Positions 1 to 12,700 of a stretch of 64,000 nt of DNA are shown here, piece by piece. The position numbers and the translations under genes were made by a program. The notes beneath the pieces were generated by a model. The model was not told the DNA's origin. It worked only from the letters and a program-made list of their open reading frames with translations, and did not search any database. This stretch comes from Mytilus edulis (Eukaryota > Mollusca > Bivalvia > Mytilida > Mytilidae), in NCBI RefSeq assembly GCF_963676685.1, contig NC_092357.1, positions 62,933,797-62,997,796 on the forward strand. Reading direction: 5' to 3'. Numbering within the stretch: position 1 is the stretch's first letter; each line of letters starts with the position of its first letter.

Positions 1-45
1 TTCTTTCATGAAAATGTCCAAGTAATTTCACCATTTACATTACAG

Positions 46-1763
46 ATGGATATATTACAGTATAATTGACACCTCACACAACGTTATACGGCGAGCAAGA
101 ATAAATGGGACTGAAAAACAGACTTTTACAGATGTGCATACACAAACAGTATCTGGTTTGAGTATAGGTATGATCATAATTTAAATACTACTGCGACTTC
201 CACTATTATTACTTTTAACACCTAATTTTTCTACTAATACTAATACTACTACCACTTTGATACGTTAAGTGTTTAAATTAGTCAAATGGTAATGTTTCTC
301 TGTTAATCAAGGTTAAAATCAACAGCTTACATGGTTAAATCATATACACTTGGCAGACGCGATAAACAGTTATCTTGATGATACCGGTGCCAAGCCGTTT
401 GCAGACGCTTTACAAAAAATACCACCACCGGAAAGAACTAGTTTTGTTTAATATAAAGTTCGAAACGTGATTGTTATTAATGAGTAAACATGCTTACAAT
501 TTGAAAGTTATTTTCTCATATTTCTTTTACAAATAGACAATAAACACAAAGGTTACAAATATGTGACATGCAATAGGTGCAATTACATGTTGATGTATGT
601 TAAAAATATAAAAAGACTGGTATACAAAGCTATATAACACATAATTATGATGGCAAACAACGTCAGTGTCTAGAATCTATACTTGAAGACCATAACGTAT
701 TATCTTTTATGTTGATACTGAATATTAATAAACAAGTCTTGGTATCTTCAAGTTAATTTCGATAAAGGACGAGGTGTATTTTAACATAACCATGAGTTAT
801 TATCCTTATGCTCAGATACTAGTTATTGCTCACAAAGTCTGAAGAGCAACTGCAACCTCGTGTGAATGCCGAATTAGTTGGGAAATGTATATCTCATATT
901 TAGGTTAAAATGATATATTGCTGATAAGGTATGAGACATTTATAATTTCAAAATTAAAATCGTCCTTTTTATTATTAGTGGCCGAATTTGCCCAAGTTGT
1001 CTAAGGAGTTACTACTGTGATCACTAGCCGATCAACATTGCTGTTGGGAGTTCGAACCCCGCTGGTGCGGGTGCACTCGACCTAATTCCTAATTGACTAG
1101 GATTGTCAAGTTGCCTATCGAAGATCGGTTGTTTTTACGGGCACTCCGGCTTCTTCCACCAATAAAAAAACTGGTCGCAACGAAATAGTCAAAAAGTGGT
1201 GTTTGGCGTGTCGTTGTTTAAACGCCAAAATAAAAAAAAAACAATATTTGTGATAATAGATTCATGTACTGAGATGATCGCTTAATTCAAGGTAGAAGTC
1301 TTTATGAGAGCATGTAACACACACACACCAATAGATGTAATAAAGTCGTTGTCTTGTGGACGATCAACATATATTCTTTCAACTAAAAAATGTAGATAAC
1401 AATTAGTAATCTTTAATTAATAAACATAGACAATGATACAAGTTCATTTTTTTTTTTGGCGAATGCTTGAAATTAATTTTGATAAAATAATTTTCATATC
1501 AGATTTTAATGAAGGACACATTTATTGGATGGAATATATAACTGGTGATTTGATGTCTTCAGATGTTAAAGGAACTGCCTTATCACAAGTTTTCATGACG
1601 AATACTGCCAATACAAATAGAGGCATACATGCATATCATAACATAATATACTGTTCAAATGGAAATCAAATACTTAAGGTCACAGTATCATCAACAGTTA
1701 CAGCGAATATCACATACACAGACAAAGAACAAATTTATGGTGTATTTATTTACAGTGAAACAA
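46..1763 (+). CDS. YWTD/LDLR class B-like beta-propeller protein, 3' exons (5' end outside window)
   Basis: Two exons can be read. Exon 46-167 follows an AG acceptor and ends at a GTATGA donor. It encodes about 40 residues beginning WIYYSIID, with RRARINGT in the middle and GLSI at the end. Exon 1503-1763 follows TTTTCATATCAG and ends before GTTAGT. It encodes about 87 residues including HIYWMEYITGDLMSSDVKGT, then RGIHAYHNIIYCSNGNQIL. Both exons start needing one or two bases from the previous exon and both end in phase 1, so they join in frame. The pattern (aromatic-Y/W strand, short loop, xRxxxDGT, GI/GLSI, IYxxNxxxI) is that of YWTD propeller blades as in LDLR, LRP and nidogen proteins, which are extracellular. 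At least two blades are present. The full propeller needs upstream exons not in the window, so receptor versus secreted form cannot be decided. Confidence 0.65.
975..1240 (+). repeat. tRNA-derived SINE, copy 1
   Basis: It contains an internal promoter-like head ending in a B-box type GAGTTCGAACCCC at about 1049, then GTGCACTCGACC, GGGCACTCCGGCTTC and CACCAATAAA. The same order of motifs recurs at 42340-42600, where the A-box type GTCCGAGTGGTCTAAGTG is better preserved. It sits in the intron of the YWTD-like gene. It is not a functional tRNA: no acceptor stem pairs. Confidence 0.7.
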
Positions 1764-3102
1764 GTTAGTATGTTCATTAGCATTTTCTTTTCTTTTAACT
1801 CTTGAATTTGTTTTGAACGCAATGGATTGCTATTTAATTATATAATTGGTACGTACCATTTGCTCCGAAATACTTGTAACTTTAAACATATATTTTACAG
1901 TTGATTTCATATGTAATATCATCTGCAATAGAACGATTTTTATATAAAAACATGATTAGATACATTGTAGATTAAGATATAAGTTTTTAATTTTAAGGAT
2001 TTTTATAATGCAAACAAGCAGTTGTCTTTACATACTTCATTATTTGATTTGCCTAACGTGTTAATAGTGTTGTGTTAACACACTTCTATTAATGTGTATC
2101 TATTTTTTTATTTATGTTTGAGCTTCTTGAAGTTACCGCTTCCTAGCATATAATTATAATCAAAATCAAGATAATGCTTTGAAATATATAATTTAATTCG
2201 TGGCTTCAATTACAACTAATCCTGAACAATATTATTGTAAATTCAAGTTTGTCTTCGCATGATAACTCTGTTAAATATTGGAATTAGCAATTCTTTATAA
2301 TATCTAATTGATAGATACAGATATCCCACCTGGATAGTCGATACATTGATACCATGTTTGATACTGTGTTAATCCCTCTTCAGTATTTCAGTTCATACAT
2401 GTCGCAACGTTTGTTTATAAAAATAAATAAAATTATACAAGAAGCTGTTAAGTAATTGATATTTGTGTAAAGATTAATATACATTTAGGAAATACCCATT
2501 TTCGATACTGTAAATACATAAGTTATTGCTGTGTTTGTCTTACTGCAGATAATTCGTTAGAGTTATTATTGCAATAATTTAAAGTCGAAATTTTTGTCTA
2601 AAGAGACAAAATCGCAATAATAATTGAACGCAATAATTTCTGAATTTACAGTATATGTAAATGTATTACATTAATGTTCGCATTGCTTCTAGTTTTGAAA
2701 GTATATCTGTGTTTAAAGATATGGTTTTGGTTTAGGTATGTATGGAAAATACAATTTTTAGACCAGTCACAGAAAATTGTGAGCAAGATTACTGTCTATT
2801 TATTAAAAAAGATAATATTTTGTTTTCCATTTTTTTTATGTTTAAAATCTTTATCAAATCTATTATTTCATTCTGGAATTTAGTTCTTCATGTAACTACA
2901 GCACTTAGAAGTAATAATTACATAATTCATGACCATGTAAGATATGATCTTGCAATGCATATTAAATAACCAATCTTAATAGATGCAGTAAACATTCGTT
3001 TTTCGAATATAAATTGCATATAGGTTAACAATGAAACGAAGAAAAAAGATTAAAAGTAAACATCTTTTATTTTATCAATCTTATGTTTTAAATATATTGT
3101 AG

Positions 3103-3176
3103 CTTTCAATGAACAGAAAATGCAGATTACGAATACAGAATGCGTGGGTGAAATCGACGAAACAGAAACACGATAA
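3103..3176 (+). CDS. Candidate terminal exon of the YWTD-like gene (option 1)
   Basis: After an AG acceptor (ATATATTGTAG) the frame continues from the phase 1 end of exon 1503-1763 and runs for about 24 residues (FNEQKMQITNTECVGEIDET and a few more) to a TAA at 3174-3176. The tail is polar and acidic, with one cysteine. A weak donor GTGAAA lies inside it at 3148. If that is used, the exon would end at 3147, again in phase 1, and could join the exon proposed at 4431. Phase agreement is the main support. The polypyrimidine tract is poor and no homology is recognised. Confidence 0.35.
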
Positions 3177-4430
3177 TTATAACTGTATTTTTATCTAACA
3201 CTGTAAGTAGTATGCTTTACATATGTGCATACATCAAAACATACACATTTAGAATTGTTATATTAATTTCTAAGTTCCCAGAATCTGCAAACGCCGTATT
3301 TTGTTCTGACATTAATTGACAAGACAGAACATAATTTCAGCAGTATCTACCATACGATATGGGTTTCCTCTTGTTGAAGTCCGTACATTAACTTACAATT
3401 GCTGTCATCCACTTTATTTGAACTTTGGTGGAAAGTTGTCTTATTTGCAATTATACCACATATCCTTATTTTCTTATCAACTAAAACTGACCATGGTTTG
3501 GAATTTTTTTTAATAAGTCTGATTGTATACTAGGTTATATTGGTATAGTCTGTATATTTCTCTACAAATACTCGGCCTGTATCGAATATTGCCTCGAGGA
3601 CATGATCAGACGTGACCTTCAAATATAGTCTTTCCTGGTCTACTCTGGTTTTGTTCTAACTAAGCGCGTTTATATATTGAGTTTTCAAAACTTTGACAAG
3701 TTCTTTCAATTGGTAGTTTGGTTTATGCCTGTAAGGTGCAGTCATTCAGAATACAAAAGAAGTTCATTCAGACAAATTAATTCAGATAATACCTTTTAAA
3801 CATGTCTGTGACGCTTTAAAATCAGCTTGGATTTTAATAGCAACTGACAGCTTTCTCAATTTTATGTACTGCGCCAAATTACCAACTATTCTTGCATTTT
3901 GTAAGATTACTGTCTAATGTCATCAGGGTAGATACGAGTGACCAATGATTCTTCTGTTTGTGAATTTTTGTCATTGTGAGCTCAAACAAGTAATTTAATC
4001 CTATTTTCTAATATCAAGAACTCTATATGATACCTTTTACGCGGTGTTTTTATTTTCAAGTATATTTCCGCAAAAGTAGATACTCGCAAATTCATGTACA
4101 AGTTACACAGAAATAAGAAGAAGTGATTTGAGCGCCAAGTCACAATGTGTAAAAAATAAACCATTGTCGTTCAAAGTATGGCTCCAATACAATAAAACAA
4201 AATACTTTTCATATGCCCCTCTGCATATACAATTAGTACTCATACTATTAGGATTTGGAGTAAATACGTTTTGCAAGTGACAAATCTACGACAGATCCAT
4301 TCAATGAATCACAAGTGAATGGTGATACATGGCTGAAAACACATATTACATTATAGTCATACTTACTCTAAATATCAGAACAACATTGTTAAATGTACAA
4401 ATTCGTTAAAGTAAACATTTTTTTTTCCAG

Positions 4431-4489
4431 GATATCGAGACAATATTGCTTGTACTGTGTCCAGAGCTCTCGACAAATCTGCCACCTAG
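4431..4489 (+). CDS. Candidate terminal exon of the YWTD-like gene (option 2)
   Basis: A strong polypyrimidine tract (ten T then CCAG) precedes an open stretch that, read from a phase 1 donor, gives YRDNIACTVSRALDKSAT and stops at TAG 4487-4489. The wording DNIA...SRALDKSA resembles the start of fucolectin/F5-8-like modules, which follow other domains in some bivalve proteins, but only this stub is present before the stop. It could be the true last exon, an alternative end to the exon at 3103, or a decayed lectin-type module. Confidence 0.3.
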
Positions 4490-5734
4490 ACTGAACCAAA
4501 AATTAAACCTCGAGTGGCTTTATCCAGTCAATTAAATCTTAGGATCGTTTTTCAGATATTGAATATGAGCGTTACCAATCCTGTATAAGTGCAACTAAGA
4601 TGATCAGACTACTAATATACCAATGTATTTTCATGTCAATATTATTCTTAGACTTTTGAAAAAATGCACTTAATTCAATTATTATTTGTTGTTATTTCAG
4701 TGACTTTCAAATGTGAACTGTTTAAAATATTTTAAAATATGAATATAATTGAATTTTAAGTTTTTTAGTCATAAGCTGATTATTTTTACATCATGATAAA
4801 CCTACAAGGGACATAACTCTTTAAGAATGAGCATTGTAATGTGGCCGTTAGGATTATAATGTCATTGTTATTTCCCGTGATTAAACTATAAATTTCATAT
4901 TTCTTCATTTAATAATTTGCAAGAAGTTTATTAAGTATATATTTATTAAATTGCATAGCTTTTGGTATTTGAATTCATTAGTAAAAGATATTTTTTTTTA
5001 TATTCTTAAGTTTAAAATTTGCATCGTTGCAAAATGTTTGGTTACCTTCTGTGAGAAACTTATATATTTTATAGAACTCGTTTTAGATTCTTATTTTGAA
5101 TCCTCAGAGGACTGATATTCAGTCCAACCAAGAAAAGCCAAGCTTTCCAACCATCCGGGTAATACAGGTAATTTGAAGTCATTGAAAGCTCCATTTCTAT
5201 TTACATTTGGCATATTATGACAAAAGTTGTACTTTGTTGATTAAAGTATATATTGTTTTCAGTTTTTGATTTTCATTTACTTAGATATTTTATAGCGCTG
5301 TTACATTTTGCATCCATCATCTCTGTATAAATTAGTTCACAAACCAGAACAAGCTGTGGTCTGCATCCCCGAATCTCCAGCAGAATTGATTATGCATAAT
5401 TTGTGGTAGATTTTCGAAATCGACTTCCTTTCAAATTGAAATAAGATTTGGATTAAAATCTATTGTAATAAATAGTTACGTTTTGATGTATGCTTAACAT
5501 CCAGTTGCAAATATTACATACATATTCAGGATGATAACAGGTACATTACACATGCATATGAAGTAGGTGATAATCAGTTATAACCTACAAGACAATATAT
5601 TGATTTTTAACTCACTTTTACCCTACTTTTAAGATAAAGAACCAAAGAAGCATCTTCAAATAGAGATGACCAAGAACAACAAAGACAATATTTTATTTTT
5701 CTAAATGGATGCTTCACATAAATGTCCTTTGTAT
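4490..5734. other. No gene seen
   Basis: AT-rich sequence with stops in all frames over any useful length. No recognised repeat apart from short homopolymers. Confidence 0.5.
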
Positions 5735-6000
5735 TATCACGTTTATATAACGTGTTGTATATTTAACGTGAATATCACGAGGTATATATTTAACGTGAAT
5801 ATCACGAGGTATATATTTAACGTGACTATCAGGTTGTATTACGTTAATATCATGTGGCAATATACACAACGTGAATATCATGTGTGACCAACGTTTTGTT
5901 TACGTTGTGCTCATAACGTTTCTGCTCGTTTCACGTTCTACTCATGTTGTGTGGACAATGTGAATATCACGTGCTTCTCATGTTAAAATCACGTTAGAAA
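5735..6000. repeat. ACGTG-rich short-period repeat block
   Basis: A 27-bp unit (TTTAACGTGAATATCACGAG plus seven more bases) occurs at 5762 and 5789, with a third diverged copy at 5816. After that, AACGTG, CACGT and CATGTTG motifs continue in both orientations to about 5998. CAATATTTT...CTAA at the left edge and TTAGAAAATATTG at the right edge may be degenerate terminal inverted repeats. A short reading frame crosses it but only repeats VNITRYIFN, so I do not call a gene. Confidence 0.6.
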
Positions 6001-6061
6001 ATATTGCCTGTGTATTAAACTCTGAAATATATATAAAAGAAACTATATTTAAATATCATAC

Positions 6062-7321
6062 AAAAAAAAAAAACAAAGGCAAGAGGGTCCTGACTTGGAA
6101 TAGGCACTAAATGCGGCGAGGTTGGACATGTTTTTTGAGATCAAAATCACCTTTTATACCTCTAGGTTATGTAAAAAAAAAAACACACCAAAATACGCAC
6201 AGTAAAACTCAGTTCAATACAAGTCCAAGTCTGATGTTAGAATAGGAAACGAAAGAATCTAAATAAAATGATAGTAATATATCAATTCATAAAGGACTAC
6301 TAGCAGTTACTAACATGCCAGCTCCAGACCTCAATTAAACTGATTGAAATAGTATGACCTCATCATATGAATATCAAGCAAAATCCCTCTTGTTAGTGAT
6401 TTAATATTATACCATCATACAATATATGAGAAGAACATAACCCGTAGCTTGCCAATAACTGGTATCAGAATAAATATGTTTATTTCTGATGAAAAGACCC
6501 TATAAGCCAAACTATGAAATCTTGAATGACCTGACAACCGTATCGTAACTATAACCTTTCTGAATTCGACTGTTTAAAGGTTTTGTTAGCTTTTTGAGGT
6601 GAATGCCGACATGTTAAATGGATGTGAAATGCCCGAACGTATAAGATTTCTGCAAGTTAATATTTTGACTAGTTTGTGTTATCGAAAACCCTGGTGTAAT
6701 AATTTTTCAGTACTACATAAATTTCTCTTGCTAAAATCTGATACGGTGTTACATACACGATCAAATCGTACAAGTTAAAATAAAATAAAAAAAAACACAC
6801 CATAAGATCGTGACAAGGGAACGTTACCATCTAAAAATGAATAATTAACCGCAAGAAATGAAAAATCATCTCTTTTATCATAAATTTCGGTATTAAGTTT
6901 CCCGTTAGTGATAAAGATATCAAGATCTGGGAAAGGAAAGGACATTGATAGTATTCACCTTACCTAAAATTAGTTCAACAGGATATTTTTTTTCAGTAAT
7001 CATACTGTAGACGTAATTATTGAGAGCCAATATGTCTTCCAAATATCTAAATGTATTGTTAACTTATGTATATGACGTTCTTTCGATGGGTCTTTGCTAA
7101 TTTTAGTCATAAAATGTAACTAACAATAACAAAAAGAGGTCCGCAATAAGTGATGAACAGTTAGTCCCCATTTGAATTCCGAAAGCTTGACGATATACGG
7201 AATCTCCAAAGCGAACAAAAGTGTTATCTAATAAATATCTTAGGGCAGTTATAGTAACAAAGCATGTCCAATTGACATAATTCGTTTGTGTGTTGTTACT
7301 TTAAAAAGATAGTTTGAACAT
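6062..7321 (-). mobile_element. Decayed retroelement with reverse transcriptase C-terminal half (family RT-A)
   Basis: Reading the minus strand, fragments of a reverse transcriptase appear in order despite frame breaks: FGIQMGTNCSSLIADLF near 7150, FRYLEDILALNN near 7030 (the YxDD catalytic position, here YLED), YPVELILGKVNT near 6960, and DIFITNGKLNTEIYDKRDDF near 6890. This order (GxxMGTN, YxDD, KLYDKRDDF) is that of a reverse transcriptase family I know as common in marine invertebrate genomes; I cannot assign the clade with certainty. The copy lacks the last ~230 bp of the 3' end that other copies show. Stops and frameshifts make it non-functional. Confidence 0.7.
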
Positions 7322-7324
7322 ATG

Positions 7325-7738
7325 TAAAATTGAGAATGGAAATGGGGAATGTGTTAAAGAGACAACAACCCGGCCATAGAACAGACAATAGCAGAAGACG
7401 TACCAACAGGTCTTCAATGCAGTGAGAAGTTCCCGTACCCGGAGGCGTCCTTTATATGGCCCTAAACAAATATATATATTAGTGCAGTGATGATGAACGA
7501 CATACTAAACTCCAAATTGTACACATAAAACTAAAATTAAAAATAAAATACAAGACTAACAAAGGCCAGAGAGTCATGACTGACAGGCGCAAAAATGCAG
7601 CAGAGTTAAACATGTTTATGATGTTTATACCTCTAGCCAATGTAGAAAAGTAAACGCATAACAATACACATATTTAAATTCAGTTTCAAGAAAAGTCCGT
7701 GTCTGATGTCAGAAGATGTAACAAAAGAAAATAAACAA
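7325..7738 (-). mobile_element. RT-A 3' end, 5'-truncated copy
   Basis: It starts (plus strand) at AAAATTGAGAATGGAAATGG and carries GAGACAACAACCCGGCCATA, CCCGGAGGCGTCC and CCTAAACAAATATATA. It then continues into the sequence AACAAAGGCCAGAG..., which matches the left part of the element at 6062. On the coding strand all copies in the window end at the same CATTCTCAATTTT and are cut off at varying distances upstream, the usual shape of target-primed reverse transcription products. Confidence 0.75.
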
Positions 7739-7739
7739 A

Positions 7740-8867
7740 ATTCTGACTTTTTTAATGTCCATATACTTAGATGCATGATTTTTTTATGTTTAGAATATGA
7801 TGCAAAGTGGTATATGGGGCAGAAAATTAAAAACTTTGAGCAGATTCAAAATCATCAATATGAGCATGCAATTTATCAAGTTCTTCTAAAGAATTTGTTA
7901 CACTCCAAAAATAATTAATTACACTTTTCCAAAGGCCTTAATTTAAAAATGTAGTATTATGTTTATGATTTTACTTAACGTATTAGTAAGTAGAATAGAC
8001 AATTTGGTAATGAAGCAATGGATTGAAGACGAAACAAATCTATATTCGTGAGTTATTTTGTGTAGCTTCAGAAGCCATAGCATAGTTTCATTATATTTGG
8101 TTCTGCAGTTAACGAAATAAAGAAATAGCTAACGGTTTATGATTATTACTGATGATGTTTTCCGAAAATGGAGTCAGTTGGAATATTGGTGAATTCGTGA
8201 TTTACTTTTGTAGAACCTTGATTTATTACAATGCCTGTACCAAGTCAGGAATATGACAGTTCTTGTCCATTCATTTTTTATGCGTTTTGTTATTTGATTT
8301 TGCCATGTGATTATGGACTTTCCGAATTGATTTTCCTTTGAGTTCAGTATTTTTGTGATTTTACTTTTTATTAGACAAACGGTAGAAGTGAGCATATGGA
8401 GTTACCGACAAAAAGGATTTTCAGCCTCATTATGCTGTATTGGTTGATCTTTGTTTTCACTGTAGTGCATCTGTAAACAATAGCACATTTTTTAAAACGA
8501 TAATATATATTATTTTGTATTTGCTCAAGTATAAAAAGAAATTATATTACATACATTAACTAAGAGATATATCGTATCGTTACTATCATGTGGCTTGTTT
8601 ACTTACAATATGCAAAAAAAAACAAATATAACATTGAAGTATTATTTCAAACAATGAAACTCATATTAATCCAAGAAAATACGAGTTCAAATGAGAAAAC
8701 AAGTTCAATTCTTACTTTTATAAATGATGGAGATAGATTTGAAGAACAATATCTTAAATTGTAAGCTTAAAACACTTAACACCTATCGTTGTTCAATATG
8801 GAAGTAAAATGCCATCATGTATAAACCACTTGCATACTAAATCAGACTTCCACAATACATAAATGTA
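7740..8867. other. No gene seen
   Basis: Short open frames at 7706-7918 (+) and 8174-8395 (-) have no recognisable domain and no splice-supported extension. No clear repeat match elsewhere in the window. Confidence 0.5.
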
Positions 8868-9262
8868 TGATAGTTATCAAAGGTACCAGGATTATAATTT
8901 AATACGCCAGACACGCGTTTCGTCTACATAAGACTCATCAGTGACGCTCAAATCAAAATATTTATAAAGCCAAACAAGTACACAGTTGAAGAGCATTAAG
9001 GATCCAAAATTCCAAAAAGTTGTGCCAAATATGGCTAAGGTAATCTATACCTGGGATAAGAAAATCCTTAGTTTTTCGAAAATTCAAAGTTTTGTAAACA
9101 GGAAATTTATAAAAATGACCAAATTATTGATATTCATGTCAACACAGAAGTGTTGACTACTGGGCTAGTGATACCCTCGGGGACGAAACGTCCACAAGCA
9201 GTGACATCGACCCAGTGGTGTAAATAGTTATCAAAGGTACCAAGATTATAACTTAGTACCGA
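8868..9262. mobile_element. Rep-C, longest copy, with terminal direct repeat
   Basis: It begins with TAGTTATCAAAGGTACCAGG and contains GCCAGACACGCGTTTCGTCT, GTGACGCTCAAATC, AGAGCATTAAGGATCC and a second half not seen in the short copies (GTTGACTACTGGGCTAGTGA, GGGGACGAAACGTCC). It then ends with the opening motif again (TAGTTATCAAAGGTACCAAG at about 9226). Shorter copies lie at 11868, 12432, 13000, 14345, 18845, 32222, 40066, 46570, 47105, 47715, 48100, 51905 and 55985. No coding capacity is visible; probably a non-autonomous element. Confidence 0.7.
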
Positions 9263-9297
9263 CTTTTACACACATCTTAGATGTTCCTACAATTAAT

Positions 9298-9470
9298 AAA
9301 ATTGAGAATGGAAATGGGGAATGTGTCAAAGAGACAACAACCCGCCCAAATAAAAAACAACAGCAGAGGGTCACCAACAGGTCTTCAATGTAGCGAGAAA
9401 TTCCCGCACCCGGAGGCGTCCTTCAGCTGGCCCCTAAACAAATATATACTAGTCCAGTGATAATGAACGA
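9298..9470 (-). mobile_element. RT-A 3' end inserted in left duplication arm only
   Basis: It runs from AAAATTGAGAATGG to TAATGAACGAT. The matching place in the right arm (about 50530) reads CATTAATTGTAGGAACATCT without it, so this is a filled/empty site pair. ATT borders the insertion on both sides, a possible very short target duplication. The insertion is therefore later than the inverted duplication. Confidence 0.75.
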
Positions 9471-9704
9471 TAATGTATGTATGTTTGTAACTAGTAAGGA
9501 ATTTCCCCTTTAGCAATTCGAATAACTGAAAAAATAGACACTCAATAAAACAATCAACATAGTATCGCAACCAAGGCCTTTTGATACTTTTTTATATCAT
9601 GTACGTTGAACAAGTTCTCATTTTCTGGAGAAAAAAAAAATAAATGAAATAATTTCATTTTTTTGCTATTCATTTATATTTAAAAAAAAATAAAATAACA
9701 CATG

Positions 9705-12700
9705 TCAAATTTCACAAATATAACCTCCAAGGTAATCTCCTTGGTCACATCCGTGATCATAGAACTTGTATCTATCTCTAGCGTAGAAGAACATGCAGTC
9801 GTTTTCACGATCAGTTCTACCATCGGGTCCCCGATTAAAGGCAAAGGCAAAATAAGTCATCTTTGTGGCTTCTCCATGTTTAATCCATCTCCAATCGCCA
9901 TTTGGTAGGTATCTATTGATATTACGTCCACCAACGTAGTAATGTATACCTATGAGGAAATCATCTTCATAATAAATATTCAATGACGCATGCATTTTGA
10001 TACAATGTAATCATTGGTGCTTTGTTAATCAATCGGAGCGTTTGGAAGAGATCAAAAGTAGCAACAAAAACATTTAAAGACATTTTATAAAATAAAACTA
10101 CTAAAACATGTAAAACCTCATTGTTGATTTTATTGACAACGGACACGTATACCTTTAATTTTTAGCAATAATGTTTCATTTCACACTACAGTACTGAGAA
10201 AGGAAATTTTTTGAAAATATTGTCACACTAAACATTACAAACCAATATTGTAGGCTTATACACGCAGATATGTTTGAATGTGGATGAGCCAGAACATACG
10301 TTTGTGAAGTTTATCAGACTATAACCGTCTGCTAGAGTTTTGTATTAACAATACAGATACTGAATTATTTTGTCGTAAGATTTTAAACATCCACGATTAT
10401 ATTTTTATTAACATAGTTCTGATTTTTTTAAGCATCCTTGTTATAAGTTATTAAGTATTTTTTAGTTTGGTAAGCTTCTCAGTGTTTGTACCTATTGTTA
10501 ATATTTTGTCCTCGAGCATTACTGGGGAGACATTAAATTGTCAAAAATGTTCATCGCAATTTGAAAATGGATAAAAAGGTGTCTAACATAGAATTTTAAG
10601 TCATTTCCTTATTTTATATTATATCTGGTACAGTAAAATTAGCACAGGTTTTGTTCTTATGAATGTTAAACAAAATTAATAACATTGTCTTCATAATCAA
10701 AACGACAGTATAGTTTCCCATCGATAATTCTTAAATTGTAAGCAAACAATAATTTCTGCAAATATTTTGAGAGATAATTACCTGAATTCCGCTTCTGAAG
10801 GAACAATTTCATGATCATGGCTTCTTCAATAGTTTCGAAGTTAGCAAGGTAAGCACCAGGGTCTGTACAGCTCGCCTGTGATATAAGTAAAAGTAAAATG
10901 ACAAAAATACATCCATAGAAAATTCAAAACGCAAAGTCCTTTTATAAAACGGCAAAATCAAAGTGCAAACACGTCAAACGAATAGAAAACAGCTGTTATA
11001 TTCCTGATTCAGAACATGCATTTCCTTATGTAGAAAATGTTAGAATAAACATGGTTTCATAGCTTGCAAAACCCCTGAATTATATGGCAGTCTAAAACAA
11101 TTCCAATATATTGACTACAATGTATGAGTATATCAAAATCAGGTATAAAGGGAAAACAAATATAATTGATAAAGTAACAGTAGTTTACCGTGGTTCGAAA
11201 TTTATAAATCGATTGGGAAAAAAAGCAAATACGGGTTACAAACTAAAACTGAGGGAAACACATGAAATATGAGAGGAGAACTACAACACAACAAACACAC
11301 AGAAACGAACTATAATACAACAATGGCCATTTTCCTGGCTTAGTACAGGACAGTTTAAGAAAAAATGGTGGGTTAAACTTGTTTTTTTTGGCCATGCCAA
11401 ACCTCCTAGTTTTATGACAATGTTAACTATGACATAACAATGGCAAGACTACATGACAACACTACATGACAAGACTACATTACAATTAAATGGGAGAACA
11501 TGTAGCACAACAAAACACACGAATGCTAACAAAAAGGTACCAAGTTTAACATTAAATACTCCAGACGCCCGTTTAGTCCATACAAGACTATACAGTGACT
11601 TTCAGATGGAAAAAAATCGAAAGCCAAAACAAAACAAATAGTAAACCATTTCATATGTAGCATTGAAAAATTACAGATTTTAAAGTTGACATATTTTTTA
11701 TGGGAAAATCACCATGAACATTTTATCAAAACACTTAATTACATGATACTTATATGTGGCTACCCGCTAAATTCACGCTTATAAAGCTAGCTTATGTAAT
11801 ATTGTTTAGCTTTTGCGTGATTTTCCTCTTATTTTCAGTATTTTTTACTAAAATATCTCATCATGAATACCAGGATTAAAACATATTATTTTCAGCACGC
11901 GTTTCGTTTACAAAAGGTTCATCAATGACGCTCGAATCTACCAAAGTGAAAAAGTTCGAAGTTTAAGAGCATTGAGGACCAACAAATTTTTAAAGTTTTG
12001 TCATATACAGCTAAGAACATCTATTCATTTGTCATTTAGGGGCCTTTTATAGCTGAATATGCGGTATGGACTTTGCTCAATGTTGAAGGCCGTACGGTGA
12101 TTTACAGCTGTTAATTTCTGTGTCATCTGATCTCTTGTGGATAGTTGTCTCATTGACAAATATACCAATCTTTTGGGATATATAGCCTTGTGTTCCCGTA
12201 CTTTTTTTCTAAAAGGTTTTCTATCTAAGTAATACATACAAATGCTGCATCACCAGATACGTTGTCATCCTTGATAGAATAACAACCTTTCCCTATCTTC
12301 TCGTATGGTTCTTCGCAGCTCACTGTTTAACATAAAAAAAAAGATACGAAAGATTTATAACTTCATAACTTCATATCATGTAAATTCATAATTCATATCT
12401 TTTATTACAATATGTACATGTAAATAACCTCTTCATAGACACAAGGATTGAAATTTGATATTTACACCGGACGCCCGTTTTGACTATAGAAGACTCATAA
12501 GTGACGCCCGAATAAAAAAATGTTAAAAAGGCCTAATTAATATGTTGAACAGCATCAAAGATAAAAATTCCTAAACGTTTTGCCAAATACAGCTAAGTCA
12601 AGGCAACAGTACATGTAGTATGCCACTGTTCAAAATTCATAAATCGATAAAGAAAAAAAAAATCCGGGTTACAAACTTAAACTGAGGGAACCTATCAAAT

